Source: Thioclava sp. ES.031
Lineage (GTDB): Bacteria; Pseudomonadota; Alphaproteobacteria; Rhodobacterales; Rhodobacteraceae
Direction of reading: 5' to 3'
NCBI RefSeq assembly: GCF_002563775.1
Contig: NZ_PDJO01000001.1
Coordinates: 1,684,001 to 1,748,000 of the forward strand
Length of the DNA: 64,000 nucleotides
Positions within the stretch are counted from its first letter, which is position 1. Every line of letters starts with the position of its first letter. Of the stretch, positions 41,206 to 49,408 are shown piece after piece. The notes beneath the pieces are model-generated. The model searched no databases. It was given only the letters and a program-made list of their open reading frames with translations, and had not been told where the DNA came from. A program made the translations under genes and the position numbers.

Positions 41206-41444
41206 CCGAAGACGAAATCCGCAGCGCCTATATCGAGGAGCTCGTGCGCGTCGCCCCCGATCTCGATCCCACCGAAATCGCGGGATCGGACCATCTGCAG
41301 GACGATCTCGAGCTCGACTCGATGGATATCCTGAACCTCGTGATCGCGCTCAACCAGCGCTTCGGCGTCGCGATTGCCGAGGCGGATTATCCCCAGATCG
41401 CCACCCCGGATCTTGCGGCGGCGTTTCTCGCGCAGAAAATATGA
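41202..41444 (+). CDS. Free-standing acyl carrier protein
   Basis: An 80-residue acyl carrier protein whose 4'-phosphopantetheine attachment serine is Ser40 in LELDSMDILNL. It is acidic and ends with the usual fourth helix (DLAAAFLAQKI). The ATG overlaps the E2 stop (ATGA), so it belongs to the operon. It differs from housekeeping AcpP, where the motif is DSLD. No fatty-acid or polyketide gene is nearby, so what it carries is unknown; an acyl group from E1/E2 or the synthetase, or octanoate for lipoylation, are possible. Confidence 0.9.
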   Translation: MTEDEIRSAYIEELVRVAPDLDPTEIAGSDHLQDDLELDSMDILNLVIALNQRFGVAIAEADYPQIATPDLAAAFLAQKI

Positions 41445-41498
41445 CGGGGCGCGACCGGTCTGGTTCGGTGGGCGCCACCTGATGGCTGGCGGCTGCGG

Positions 41499-43328
41499 TC
41501 AGAACGCATAGACGATGGGCAGAAGCCCGACCGCGACAATCATCGTGAAAAGCGCGAGGGGCGCCCCGATTTTCAGGAAATCGACGAACCGGTATCCGCC
41601 GGGGTTCAGCACGAGAAGGTTCACCGGCGAGGCGACGGGGGTCATGAAGGCCGTCGACGCGGCCAATGCCACGCACATCATGAAGGGTTCGGGCGAGGCG
41701 CCCATCCCCTTGGCGATGGCAAGCGCGATCGGGCCCATCAGCACGGCGGTCGCGGTATTGGACATGAAGAGGCTCAACGTCATCGTCACCAGAAACAGCG
41801 TTCCGAGAACGACGCGCGGGGCGCTCTCTCCAAAGGTGTCGAGGACGGTCGTCGCGGCGAGATCGACACCGCCTGCGCGTTCGAGCGCCAAGGCGAAGGG
41901 GATCATGCCCGCGATGAGCACCAAGGTCTGCCAGTTGATCGCACGATAGGCCGATTGAAGGTCGATGCAGCCGAAAACGCCGAGGGCGACACAGGTGATC
42001 AGCGCGATCTGCGCGTTCGGCAGAACTCCGAATGTCATCGCGAGCACCATCGCGGCGAGGATGGCGATGGCGGTTTTCGCCCGTTTGCGTTCGGGCACAT
42101 AGTCTTCGGCTTCCTCCGGCAACTCGAGAAGGACGAGATCGCGGCGATGCCCCTGCAGGCGCTGGATCGTCGTCCACGGCCCGCTCAGCAACAGCGTGTC
42201 GCCGGCTTTCATCTGCGTGTCCGCGACGTCGCCCTCAACCGGTTGCTGGCTGCGGCAAATCCCCAGAACGCTCAATTCCGAAATCGTCCGGAGCTGCGCC
42301 TCGACCGGCGATTTGCCGACCAGGGGCGAATTCGGCGGCACCATCGCCTCGACGAGCCCCACGTCGCGGTTCGGAAGCGGGGTGGAGGTCTTGATGGGGG
42401 CGCATCGCTGCAAATCATGCGCCGCCATGTAGCCGTCGATGTCGAAGGAGGGCGAGGACAGGATGACGATGAGACGATCATTCGCGACGATCGGCTCATG
42501 GGCTTGGGGGAGCAGAAACTCGCTGCCATGCCGCGTGCGTCGCTCGATTGCGAAGATGGCGACGCCGTCGCGCGCGAAAAGCCCGAGTTCGTCGAGCCTT
42601 TGCCCGGTGACGTTGCTGCCCGCCGGAACGGCAATGCGCGCGATCCGATCCGTCAGCCCGTAGCGCTCGAGCAGGTTTGGAAATCTCGGCCGCAGGCTGT
42701 CGGCAGTGGCGATCTGTTCGCCAGGCCCGAGAAAACGCCGCATGAACAGCATGTAGAGGATCGCGAAGATCAGGACCGGCACGCCGAAAAGCGAGAACTC
42801 GAAGAAGCCGAACCCGTCATAGCCCTGCCGGATCAGCTCGGCGTTGAGCACCATGTTGGGCGGGGTCGCGACGAGCGTGAGCATCCCAGAGATCAGCGCC
42901 GCGATCGAGAGCGGCATCATCAGCCGGTTCGGCCGGATATGCATCTTGCGCGCCGCGCTCAGCACGATCGGAATGAAGATCGCGACGACGCCGGTCGAAC
43001 TCATGAAGGCGCTGAGCCCGGCGGCAAACAGCATCAAGAGCACGAGCATCTTGGCCTCGCTGCCGCCGGAGCGGAGACTGAGCTGATCGCCGATCCACTG
43101 GGTCACACCCGTTCGCACGAGGGCTTCGCCGACGACGAACAGCGCCGCGATGAGGATGACGCTCGGATCGGAAAACCCTTCGAGCGCTTCGGAAACCGAA
43201 ATCAGCCCGGTGAACGGCATCGCGATGACGAGCATCACCGCAACCACATCCATGCGCGGTTTGCCCAGCACGAACAGCACGAGCGACGCAATGAGAAGAA
43301 CGAGAACGGAGGCGAGCTCGAATGTCAT
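41499..43328 (-). CDS. SLC13-family permease with TrkA-C domains
   Basis: Membrane transporter of the DASS/citrate-sulphate ion-transporter superfamily. The ATG at 43328 (MTFELASVLVLLIASLVLFV) gives 609 residues; upstream codons in the frame are not conserved-looking. Two blocks of membrane helices flank a soluble middle with two TrkA-C-like domains (around ERYGLTDRIARIAVPAGSNV and VGLVEAMVPPNSPLVGKSPV), the usual layout of this subgroup. The second block holds LVLIAGMIPFALALERAGG and a TPVASPVNLLVLNPGGY loop. Possible substrates are sulphate, dicarboxylate or an organic anion. It converges on the acyl carrier gene with no clear terminator. Confidence 0.9.
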   Translation of the reverse strand: MTFELASVLVLLIASLVLFVLGKPRMDVVAVMLVIAMPFTGLISVSEALEGFSDPSVILIAALFVVGEALVRTGVTQWIGDQLSLRSGGSEAKMLVLLMLFAAGLSAFMSSTGVVAIFIPIVLSAARKMHIRPNRLMMPLSIAALISGMLTLVATPPNMVLNAELIRQGYDGFGFFEFSLFGVPVLIFAILYMLFMRRFLGPGEQIATADSLRPRFPNLLERYGLTDRIARIAVPAGSNVTGQRLDELGLFARDGVAIFAIERRTRHGSEFLLPQAHEPIVANDRLIVILSSPSFDIDGYMAAHDLQRCAPIKTSTPLPNRDVGLVEAMVPPNSPLVGKSPVEAQLRTISELSVLGICRSQQPVEGDVADTQMKAGDTLLLSGPWTTIQRLQGHRRDLVLLELPEEAEDYVPERKRAKTAIAILAAMVLAMTFGVLPNAQIALITCVALGVFGCIDLQSAYRAINWQTLVLIAGMIPFALALERAGGVDLAATTVLDTFGESAPRVVLGTLFLVTMTLSLFMSNTATAVLMGPIALAIAKGMGASPEPFMMCVALAASTAFMTPVASPVNLLVLNPGGYRFVDFLKIGAPLALFTMIVAVGLLPIVYAF

Positions 43329-43421
43329 TCGGTTTCCAAGATCACTTCCAAGGGTCAGGCAGGGTCTATTCGCGCCCATACTGCAAATCTTGGCGGGCAG
43401 ATGAAAGGTCACATGACGAGA

Positions 43422-43444
43422 CCGTTAGCTCCGAACCCTAACGG
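43422..43444. promoter_or_regulatory. Inverted repeat in divergent region
   Basis: CCGTTAG and CTAACGG are perfect 7-base arms with a 9-base spacer in the 278-base gap between the divergent SLC13 permease and flavin-reductase-like genes. The 16-base centre-to-centre distance suits a dimeric regulator on one face of the helix. The rest of the gap shows nothing I recognise. Confidence 0.4.
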
Positions 43445-43606
43445 ATCAGGTTTTGAGCACATCGAGCCTGTCGGAGCGCCTGTGAGGAGAAAAAACCAGC
43501 ACGCTGCGGTTCCCATTTTTCTGACGGAGCTTTCGCGGGGCAGGGTGCGGCATTTCAGGTGGTCAAATTCGTCAACGGGACTAAGGTTTTCAGGACGGAA
43601 AGGAAG

Positions 43607-44155
43607 ATGCCGATGACCCCGCTACCGCTTTCGCGCGCTTTCACCTTGATCGAACCGGGCCCGGTGGTGCTGGTCACGACCCATGACGGGACGAAGCCCA
43701 ACATCATGACGATCACCTGGACGATGGTCCGTGGGTTCGACGCCAGTTTCGCGCTCACGACCGGGCCGTGGAACCATTCCTGGGGCGCGTTGCGCGAGAC
43801 CGGAGACTGTGTCCTCGCCATTCCCACGGCCGACATGATCGACACGGTCGTCGGCATCGGGATGTGTTCGGGGGCCGATACCGACAAATTCGCGCGTTTC
43901 GGTCTTACCCCGTTGCCCGCGCATCATGTCCGGGCGCCGCTGATCGGCGAATGCCTCGCCAATATCGAATGCCGTGTCGAGGAGATCGTCGACCGTCTCA
44001 ACCTCGTATTGCTGCAGGGCGTCGATGCCCATATCGACATCGACCGCAAGGACACGCGCCTGCTTCATGCGGTGGGCGACGGGACCTTCATCGCGGATGG
44101 CGAGCGGTTCGACCGAAGCGCGGCGATGCGCGGCAAACTCCCCGCCGGGCTCTAG
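43607..44155 (+). CDS. Flavin reductase-like, FMN-binding split-barrel protein
   Basis: Probably binds FMN and reduces flavin or a small substrate with NAD(P)H. The ATG at 43607 follows a GGAAAGGAAG ribosome site and gives 182 residues; ATG at 43613 is an alternative and the open frame from 43559 is not needed. Family-like wording includes PVVLVTTHDGTKPNIMTITW and SWGALRETGDCVLAIPTADM, typical of DIM6/NTAB-type flavin reductases. It is followed by PEP synthase on the same strand, after 191 bases containing an FNR-type site, so it is likely a separate unit. Confidence 0.87.
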   Translation: MPMTPLPLSRAFTLIEPGPVVLVTTHDGTKPNIMTITWTMVRGFDASFALTTGPWNHSWGALRETGDCVLAIPTADMIDTVVGIGMCSGADTDKFARFGLTPLPAHHVRAPLIGECLANIECRVEEIVDRLNLVLLQGVDAHIDIDRKDTRLLHAVGDGTFIADGERFDRSAAMRGKLPAGL

Positions 44156-44274
44156 GCCGACGCGAACCGAAGTCGCCTTGCGGCAGGCTCCGCCCGGCCT
44201 GCGTACCCTCCGGCAGCGTTCCGCAGTCCATTCTCCGGTTTGTGAACACGGCGCACCGCCTCCGACGATCCGCG

Positions 44275-44315
44275 TTGACAGAGATCAAGGCTCCAACGCG
44301 CCCCTCAGATAGAGT
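44275..44315 (+). promoter_or_regulatory. FNR-type operator with matching -10 upstream of PEP synthase
   Basis: TTGACAGAGATCAA (44275-44288) matches the FNR consensus TTGAT-N4-ATCAA with one change. A TAGAGT -10-like box lies at 44310-44315, placing the start of transcription near 44322 and the operator centre about 41 bases upstream of it, the standard class II FNR geometry. The ppsA start codon is at 44347. Confidence 0.65.
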
Positions 44316-44346
44316 GCCCGCAGGAGCAAACAGGGGAGGCGAGCCC

Positions 44347-46734
44347 ATGACCACGAAGAAAGAAGTCATTCCTTTCGATAGCTTACGTCGCGAGGACGTC
44401 GCGCTTGTGGGCGGCAAGAACTCTTCGCTTGGCGAGATGGTGCAGGAACTTGGCGCCAAGGGCATTCAGGTCCCGCCGGGCTTCGCTACCACTTCCGATG
44501 CCTATCGGATGTTTCTCGATGAAAACAATCTGACCGAGGCCATCGCGGGCTATCTTGCCGATTACGATGCCGACAAGATCAGCCTTCACGTCGCGGGTCA
44601 GAGCATTCGCGACACGATCGTGGCCGGGGACTGGCCCGCCTCGACCGAGACCGCGATCCGGGAGGCGTACCGCGATCTGTCGAAGCGGGCAGGGGTGCCC
44701 GAGGTCTCCGTCGCCGTGCGCTCGAGCGCCACGGCCGAAGACCTCCCCGATGCCAGCTTCGCCGGTCAGCAGGAGACCTATCTCAACGTGACGGGCGAAG
44801 AGGAGCTTCTGACCGCCTGCCGCAAATGCTATGCCTCGCTCTTCACCGACCGCGCGATCACCTATCGCAAGCTCAGAGGGTTCAATCACCTCGATGTCGC
44901 GCTTTCCGTGGGCGTCCAGCAGATGGTGCGCTCCGATATCGGCGGGTCGGGGGTGATGTTCTCGATCGACACCGAAACCGGCTTCGACAAGGTCGTGCTG
45001 ATCAGCGCGGCCTGGGGCTTGGGCGAAAATGTCGTGCAGGGCGCGGTCACGCCGGACGAGTTTCAGGTCTACAAGCCTTTCCTTGGAAAGGCGGGCGTCA
45101 AGCCGATCATCGAGAAGAAGCTCGGGGCGAAAGAGATCAAGATGATCTATGCCGGGCCGGACGCCCCGAACCCGGTGCGCAACGTGCCGACATCGAAAGC
45201 CGAGCGCGGGAAGTTCGTCCTGTCGGATGACGAGGTACTCGACCTCGCGCAGCAGGCGGCGACCATCGAGGCGCATTACGGGCAACCGATGGATATGGAA
45301 TGGGCGAAAGACGGTGTGACGGGGAAACTGTTCATCGTGCAGGCGCGCCCCGAGACGGTGCAGTCGCGGGTCTCCGCTGGGTCACTGCGGCGCTATACCA
45401 TCGGCGCGCACGGTCCGGTCGTCGTCAGCGGCCTGTCGGTCGGCGAGCAGATCGCGACCGGGCGGGTCTGCCTGATCGAAGACGTCAAGGATATCGACGA
45501 TTTCGTGGACGGCTCGGTCCTCGTCACCTCGACGACGGACCCCGACTGGGTGCCCGTGATGAAACGCGCCTCGGCCATCATCACCGATCACGGCGGCAGA
45601 ACCAGCCACGCCGCCATCGTCAGCCGCGAATTGGGCGTGCCCGCCATCGTCGGCTGTGGCGACGCGACCCATGTGCTGCATGACGAGCAGGAAGTGACCG
45701 TCTGCTGCGCCGAAGGGGACGAGGGTCTGGTCTATGACGGCTTTGCCGAGTTCTCGGTCGAAGATCTGAACCTCGACGCGGTGCCGGAAACCAAGACCAA
45801 GGTCATGCTCAACCTCGCCAACCCGGCCATTGCGGCGCGCTGGTGGCGGCTGCCGATCGACGGTGTCGGTCTGGCGCGGATGGAATTCGTGATCTCGAAC
45901 ACGATCCGGGTCCATCCGATGGCGCTGCTGCATTTCTCCGACATCCGGGAGACGGAGGTGCGGGAGGAAATCGAAACGCTCACAAGAGGATACGAGGACA
46001 AGGCCGAGTATTTCGTCGATCAATTGGCGCTTGGTCTGTCCCGGATCGCCGCCGTGGCCTACCCGAACCCGATGATCCTGCGGCTGAGCGATTTCAAGAC
46101 GAACGAATATGCCGACCTGCTCGGCGGGCGGCAATTCGAGCCGGTGGAATCCAACCCGATGATCGGCTGGCGTGGTGCCTCGCGCTATTACGATCCCGCC
46201 TATGTCGAGGGGTTCCGGCTCGAATGCCGGGCGATCCGGCGGCTGCGCGAAGAGGCAGGCTTCGACAATGTGCTGGTGATGGTTCCGTTCTGTCGCACGC
46301 CCGAGGAAGCCGACCGCGTGCTGGCGGTGATGGCCGAGGAAGGGCTGGTGCGCGGATCGAACAGTCTGCAGATCTACGTGATGTGCGAAGTGCCCTCGAA
46401 CGTCATCCTCGCCGAGGAATTCGCCAAGCGGTTCGACGGGTTTTCCATCGGGTCGAACGATCTGACGCAGCTGACCTTGGGCATCGACCGCGACAGCGAC
46501 CGGCTCGCGCCGCTCTTCGACGAACGGCACGCCGCCGTTCAGTGGATGATCCGGAGCGTCATCGAAAGAGCGCATGGCGTGGGCGCGAAGGTCGGGCTCT
46601 GCGGTCAGGCGCCGTCGAACTACCCGGAATTCGCCCGAAGGCTGGTGGAGTTCGGGATCGACTCGATCTCGGTGACGCCGGACAGCTTCCTGAAGGTCAA
46701 AGGCCACGTCGCGGAGGCCGAAGGGAAAAAGTGA
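44347..46734 (+). CDS. ppsA: Phosphoenolpyruvate synthase
   Basis: Converts pyruvate and ATP to phosphoenolpyruvate, AMP and phosphate. From the ATG at 44347 (MTTKKEVIPFDSLRREDVAL), it has 795 residues, the size of E. coli PpsA. The N-terminal ATP-binding domain includes VAVRSSATAEDLPDASFAGQ; the phosphohistidine is His421 in GGRTSHAAIVS, the same number as in E. coli; the C-terminal barrel has GSNDLTQLTLGIDRD and the active-site GLCGQAPSN. Open frame upstream to 43768 is a shadow. The FNR-type site upstream suggests low-oxygen control. Confidence 0.95.
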   Translation: MTTKKEVIPFDSLRREDVALVGGKNSSLGEMVQELGAKGIQVPPGFATTSDAYRMFLDENNLTEAIAGYLADYDADKISLHVAGQSIRDTIVAGDWPASTETAIREAYRDLSKRAGVPEVSVAVRSSATAEDLPDASFAGQQETYLNVTGEEELLTACRKCYASLFTDRAITYRKLRGFNHLDVALSVGVQQMVRSDIGGSGVMFSIDTETGFDKVVLISAAWGLGENVVQGAVTPDEFQVYKPFLGKAGVKPIIEKKLGAKEIKMIYAGPDAPNPVRNVPTSKAERGKFVLSDDEVLDLAQQAATIEAHYGQPMDMEWAKDGVTGKLFIVQARPETVQSRVSAGSLRRYTIGAHGPVVVSGLSVGEQIATGRVCLIEDVKDIDDFVDGSVLVTSTTDPDWVPVMKRASAIITDHGGRTSHAAIVSRELGVPAIVGCGDATHVLHDEQEVTVCCAEGDEGLVYDGFAEFSVEDLNLDAVPETKTKVMLNLANPAIAARWWRLPIDGVGLARMEFVISNTIRVHPMALLHFSDIRETEVREEIETLTRGYEDKAEYFVDQLALGLSRIAAVAYPNPMILRLSDFKTNEYADLLGGRQFEPVESNPMIGWRGASRYYDPAYVEGFRLECRAIRRLREEAGFDNVLVMVPFCRTPEEADRVLAVMAEEGLVRGSNSLQIYVMCEVPSNVILAEEFAKRFDGFSIGSNDLTQLTLGIDRDSDRLAPLFDERHAAVQWMIRSVIERAHGVGAKVGLCGQAPSNYPEFARRLVEFGIDSISVTPDSFLKVKGHVAEAEGKK

Positions 46735-46743
46735 CGGTGTTTC

Positions 46744-46774
46744 GTCGGGGATCTGACCGCGACAGATCCCCGAC
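46744..46774. terminator. Strong hairpin between convergent ppsA and response regulator genes
   Basis: GTCGGGGATCTG and CAGATCCCCGAC form a perfect 12-base-pair stem with a 7-base loop, 10 bases after the ppsA stop. A short ATCGCCTTT follows on the plus strand. It probably ends transcription from both sides. Confidence 0.7.
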
Positions 46775-46805
46775 ATCGCCTTTGCGCGTCCGGGGGCGGT
46801 GGCGC

Positions 46806-47474
46806 CTATGACAGGCGTGCTTGCCCCGAGAGCGCGCGCTCATGCGCCTGACGATGGGCGATCACGGCCTCAAGCCGGTTCCTCACCCCGTATTTCTGCA
46901 TGATATTCGTCATATAGAACTTTACCGTCTTCTCGCTGATCGCGAGGCGCTTGGCGATTTCGCGGTTGGTCTTGCCGCGTTCCAGCTCCCGCAGCACCTG
47001 CATTTCGCGATGGGTGAGGTTCTCGCTCTCGGACTTCTCCTGCCCCGCAAGCGCGGCCTGCAACAGCGCCGCTGCGAAGCTGGGCGAGACGAAAGTGCCG
47101 CCGTGCAGGATCGCGTCGATTGCGGCCTGCAATTCGGAAACGCCCACGCCCTTGAGAATGTAGCCCTTCGCCCCGGCGCTCATCGCATCGATCGCGGTTC
47201 CGGGCTCGTCGCAGGCGGTGAGCAGGATGCATTGCATGGACGGGTCGTGGTCGATGATCTTGCGCAGCGCGTTCAGCCCGCCGCCGGGCATGCTGAGATC
47301 GAGGATCATCACGTCGGGCCGCCGCGTTCGGGCAAGTTCGATCGCGTCGATGGCGGAACTGCCCTGATCGAGCACCTCGATTTCGAGCGCGTCTTGCAGG
47401 ACGGCGCAGAGCCCCTGCCGGAAAATTGGATGGTCATCGACAATACAAGCCGTCGTCGGCGCAAAATCGGACAT
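46806..47474 (-). CDS. NarL/LuxR-family response regulator
   Basis: DNA-binding partner of the kinase encoded upstream. The receiver domain has the acidic pair Asp13-Asp14, phosphorylation site Asp59 in MILDLSMPGG and the YILKG lysine; the C-terminal LuxR helix-turn-helix spans about residues 145-210 (LTHREMQVLRELERGKTNRE, then SEKTVKFYMTNIM). Length 222 is normal. It follows the kinase on the same strand across a 197-base gap, so it may have its own promoter too. Targets are unknown; the adjacent peroxidase/secretion operon is a natural candidate. Confidence 0.94.
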   Translation of the reverse strand: MSDFAPTTACIVDDHPIFRQGLCAVLQDALEIEVLDQGSSAIDAIELARTRRPDVMILDLSMPGGGLNALRKIIDHDPSMQCILLTACDEPGTAIDAMSAGAKGYILKGVGVSELQAAIDAILHGGTFVSPSFAAALLQAALAGQEKSESENLTHREMQVLRELERGKTNREIAKRLAISEKTVKFYMTNIMQKYGVRNRLEAVIAHRQAHERALSGQARLS

Positions 47475-47671
47475 GGAAATACCCCTTAAACGATCCCGCG
47501 ACCGCGTTCCCCAACGCGTGACGGCCCTGCCGTCCGGAATGTCGCGAAATCCGTCTCCCCCCGGACCAACAGAATGAAGGTGCCGTAAAGAAACACAATA
47601 AAGAAAGACGCATATGGAATAGTCCCATCTGGCTATGGCTATAGCCCTTTGGGGTTACGTTCCCGTCACCT

Positions 47672-49156
47672 TCAGGGCGCGTCTGGAGCGAGCGGAATGC
47701 GGCAAACAACCTCCGCGCCCTGCGGATCAAGGCGGCGAAATTCGAGCGTTCCGCCAAGCGATTGCGCGCGGAACTGCATCCCCGGCAGGCCAAGCCCGCC
47801 CTCGCGGTATTCGCGTTCCTGCGGGGCGGTATGGCCAGGGGCCGCGCCGCTGTCGCTGATGCGCAGGACGAAGCGGTTATCCTCTTGATAAGTTTCGATT
47901 GTCTGCGTCGAGCCGGGCGCGTGGCGGGCGGCGTTGGCCAGGGCTTCCTGCACGATCCGGCCCAGCGTGCGCCGCGTGGTCTCGGTCAGCTCAGGCGCGT
48001 CAGGCGCAAGCGAGAGCGTGACCTGCGCTCCGGTCCTCCTGCTATGGTCCGTAGCGACCGTTTCGATCAGCGCGGCAAGCGTCGGCGCGGCGTCGAATTG
48101 CGGCGCGACCAATCCGCCCGAGATGGCACGGATTTCCTCCATCGTCTTGCGCGCAACTTTCTTGATTTCCGAGACAATCCCGGCCGCTTTCGGCTCATCG
48201 GTCGCGCCGGGGGAACGAATCATATGCTCCAGCCGGTCGATCTCCAGCACCAGATAGGAGAGAAGCTGGCATGCGCCGTCATGCAGATCCGCGCCGATGC
48301 GCCGTTTCGCGCGCTCGTCGACATTGGCGGCGTTCTGGGCTGCCTCCGCGATCGAGCGGTGCAATTGCGAATTGCCCAGCAGTAGCCGCTCGCGCTCAGT
48401 GAACTGGCGGCGGAGCTCGACGGTCTGGCGCTCGATCGTCAGGCTGCCGCGCCGCACGATCAGGAACAGCATGGTGAAGACGATGATCGCCACTGGCCCC
48501 ACGAAGAGCCACGTCGTCTTGGCGGAGGTCAGCAGCGCGCCCCGGACCACATCTGCATTCTGATAGAATTCGCCCACCGCCAGAATAGCGCCCGTCTCGA
48601 TATCGCGCAGCGGGGCGTAGATCTCATAGAGCTGCACGCCCAGCGCACGTTCGGCATCATGGGCTGCGTCCTCCAGATCGGGAAAGCGCCCGAAGACCTT
48701 TCCCTTGAGCGCCTCGAAAATCTCATCGTCGGGCAGGACGTGGCCATGCCCGGTGTCAGGCGCGAAGACCAGCTTGCCTTCGCGGCTCCAGATCTTGATG
48801 GCGAGGAAATTGCCCTGTTTGCGAAACCCCTCAGCCAGCGCATCCAGGGCTGCGAAATCCTCGGCGAGCAGGGCCTCCGATCGGCCCAGCGCCTGCACAT
48901 GCGGCTGCAACAAGTTCTGCATGTAGAAGGCGGCCGTGTCGGCGGAGGCGTCGAGCAGCCGGGTCGTCGCGCGGGTGTTGATCCAATAGGCGAGCGAGGC
49001 GAGCACGAGGCTGAGCACCAGCCCAAGCCCCACGAGAAACTGCAAGGACAGCGAAAACCCCAGAAACCACCGCAGCGGGTTTCGCGCTGGGTGCGCCGGG
49101 TCCGGGGGCCCAAAATCCCCGACCTTGGTCGCATCGCTCTTAGACCTTTGTCCCAT
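47672..49156 (-). CDS. NarL-type sensor histidine kinase
   Basis: Membrane sensor kinase. From the ATG at 49156 (MGQRSKSDATKVGDFG) it has 494 residues: a helix (LSLQFLVGLGLVLSLVLASL), a periplasmic domain of roughly 160 residues, a second helix (TTWLFVGPVAIIVFTMLFLI), then a coiled linker. The HisKA_3 site GADLHDGACQLLS and HATPase motifs ALANAARHAP and GGLGLPGM follow. A second ATG at 49195 is possible. The periplasmic domain does not match a sensor type I recognise. Divergent from the haem peroxidase operon. Confidence 0.9.
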   Translation of the reverse strand: MGQRSKSDATKVGDFGPPDPAHPARNPLRWFLGFSLSLQFLVGLGLVLSLVLASLAYWINTRATTRLLDASADTAAFYMQNLLQPHVQALGRSEALLAEDFAALDALAEGFRKQGNFLAIKIWSREGKLVFAPDTGHGHVLPDDEIFEALKGKVFGRFPDLEDAAHDAERALGVQLYEIYAPLRDIETGAILAVGEFYQNADVVRGALLTSAKTTWLFVGPVAIIVFTMLFLIVRRGSLTIERQTVELRRQFTERERLLLGNSQLHRSIAEAAQNAANVDERAKRRIGADLHDGACQLLSYLVLEIDRLEHMIRSPGATDEPKAAGIVSEIKKVARKTMEEIRAISGGLVAPQFDAAPTLAALIETVATDHSRRTGAQVTLSLAPDAPELTETTRRTLGRIVQEALANAARHAPGSTQTIETYQEDNRFVLRISDSGAAPGHTAPQEREYREGGLGLPGMQFRAQSLGGTLEFRRLDPQGAEVVCRIPLAPDAP

Positions 49157-49293
49157 AGTCCCTTGCGTCCTTTGGCGAGGAGCGTCCCCGACCATAGGGG
49201 AGAATCTCGTTCGACCTAAGACAATTTTCGCCCCCCCGTTTTGCTGGCCTGATGGAAGACAGGAAAAAGCGCCGTGCTTGTGGGGGTGACGGC

Positions 49294-49327
49294 GCGAGAC
49301 GCGGCACAGGGATAAGTGCCGTCTCGC
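49294..49327 (+). promoter_or_regulatory. Stem-loop upstream of the haem peroxidase gene
   Basis: GCGAGACGCGGCAC and GTGCCGTCTCGC pair over 12 bases with a single bulged C and an 8-base loop, ending 81 bases before the peroxidase start. No T-run follows, so it may be an operator or a leader structure rather than a terminator. The rest of the 252-base divergent gap shows no recognised site. Confidence 0.45.
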
Positions 49328-49408
49328 ACAGCCTCTCATGAAGCAAGCACCGGCGATGGGTGTGACACGGGACCGCGGCGCGGCCCGATTTGGTTTTAGG
49401 GGGCTGAC

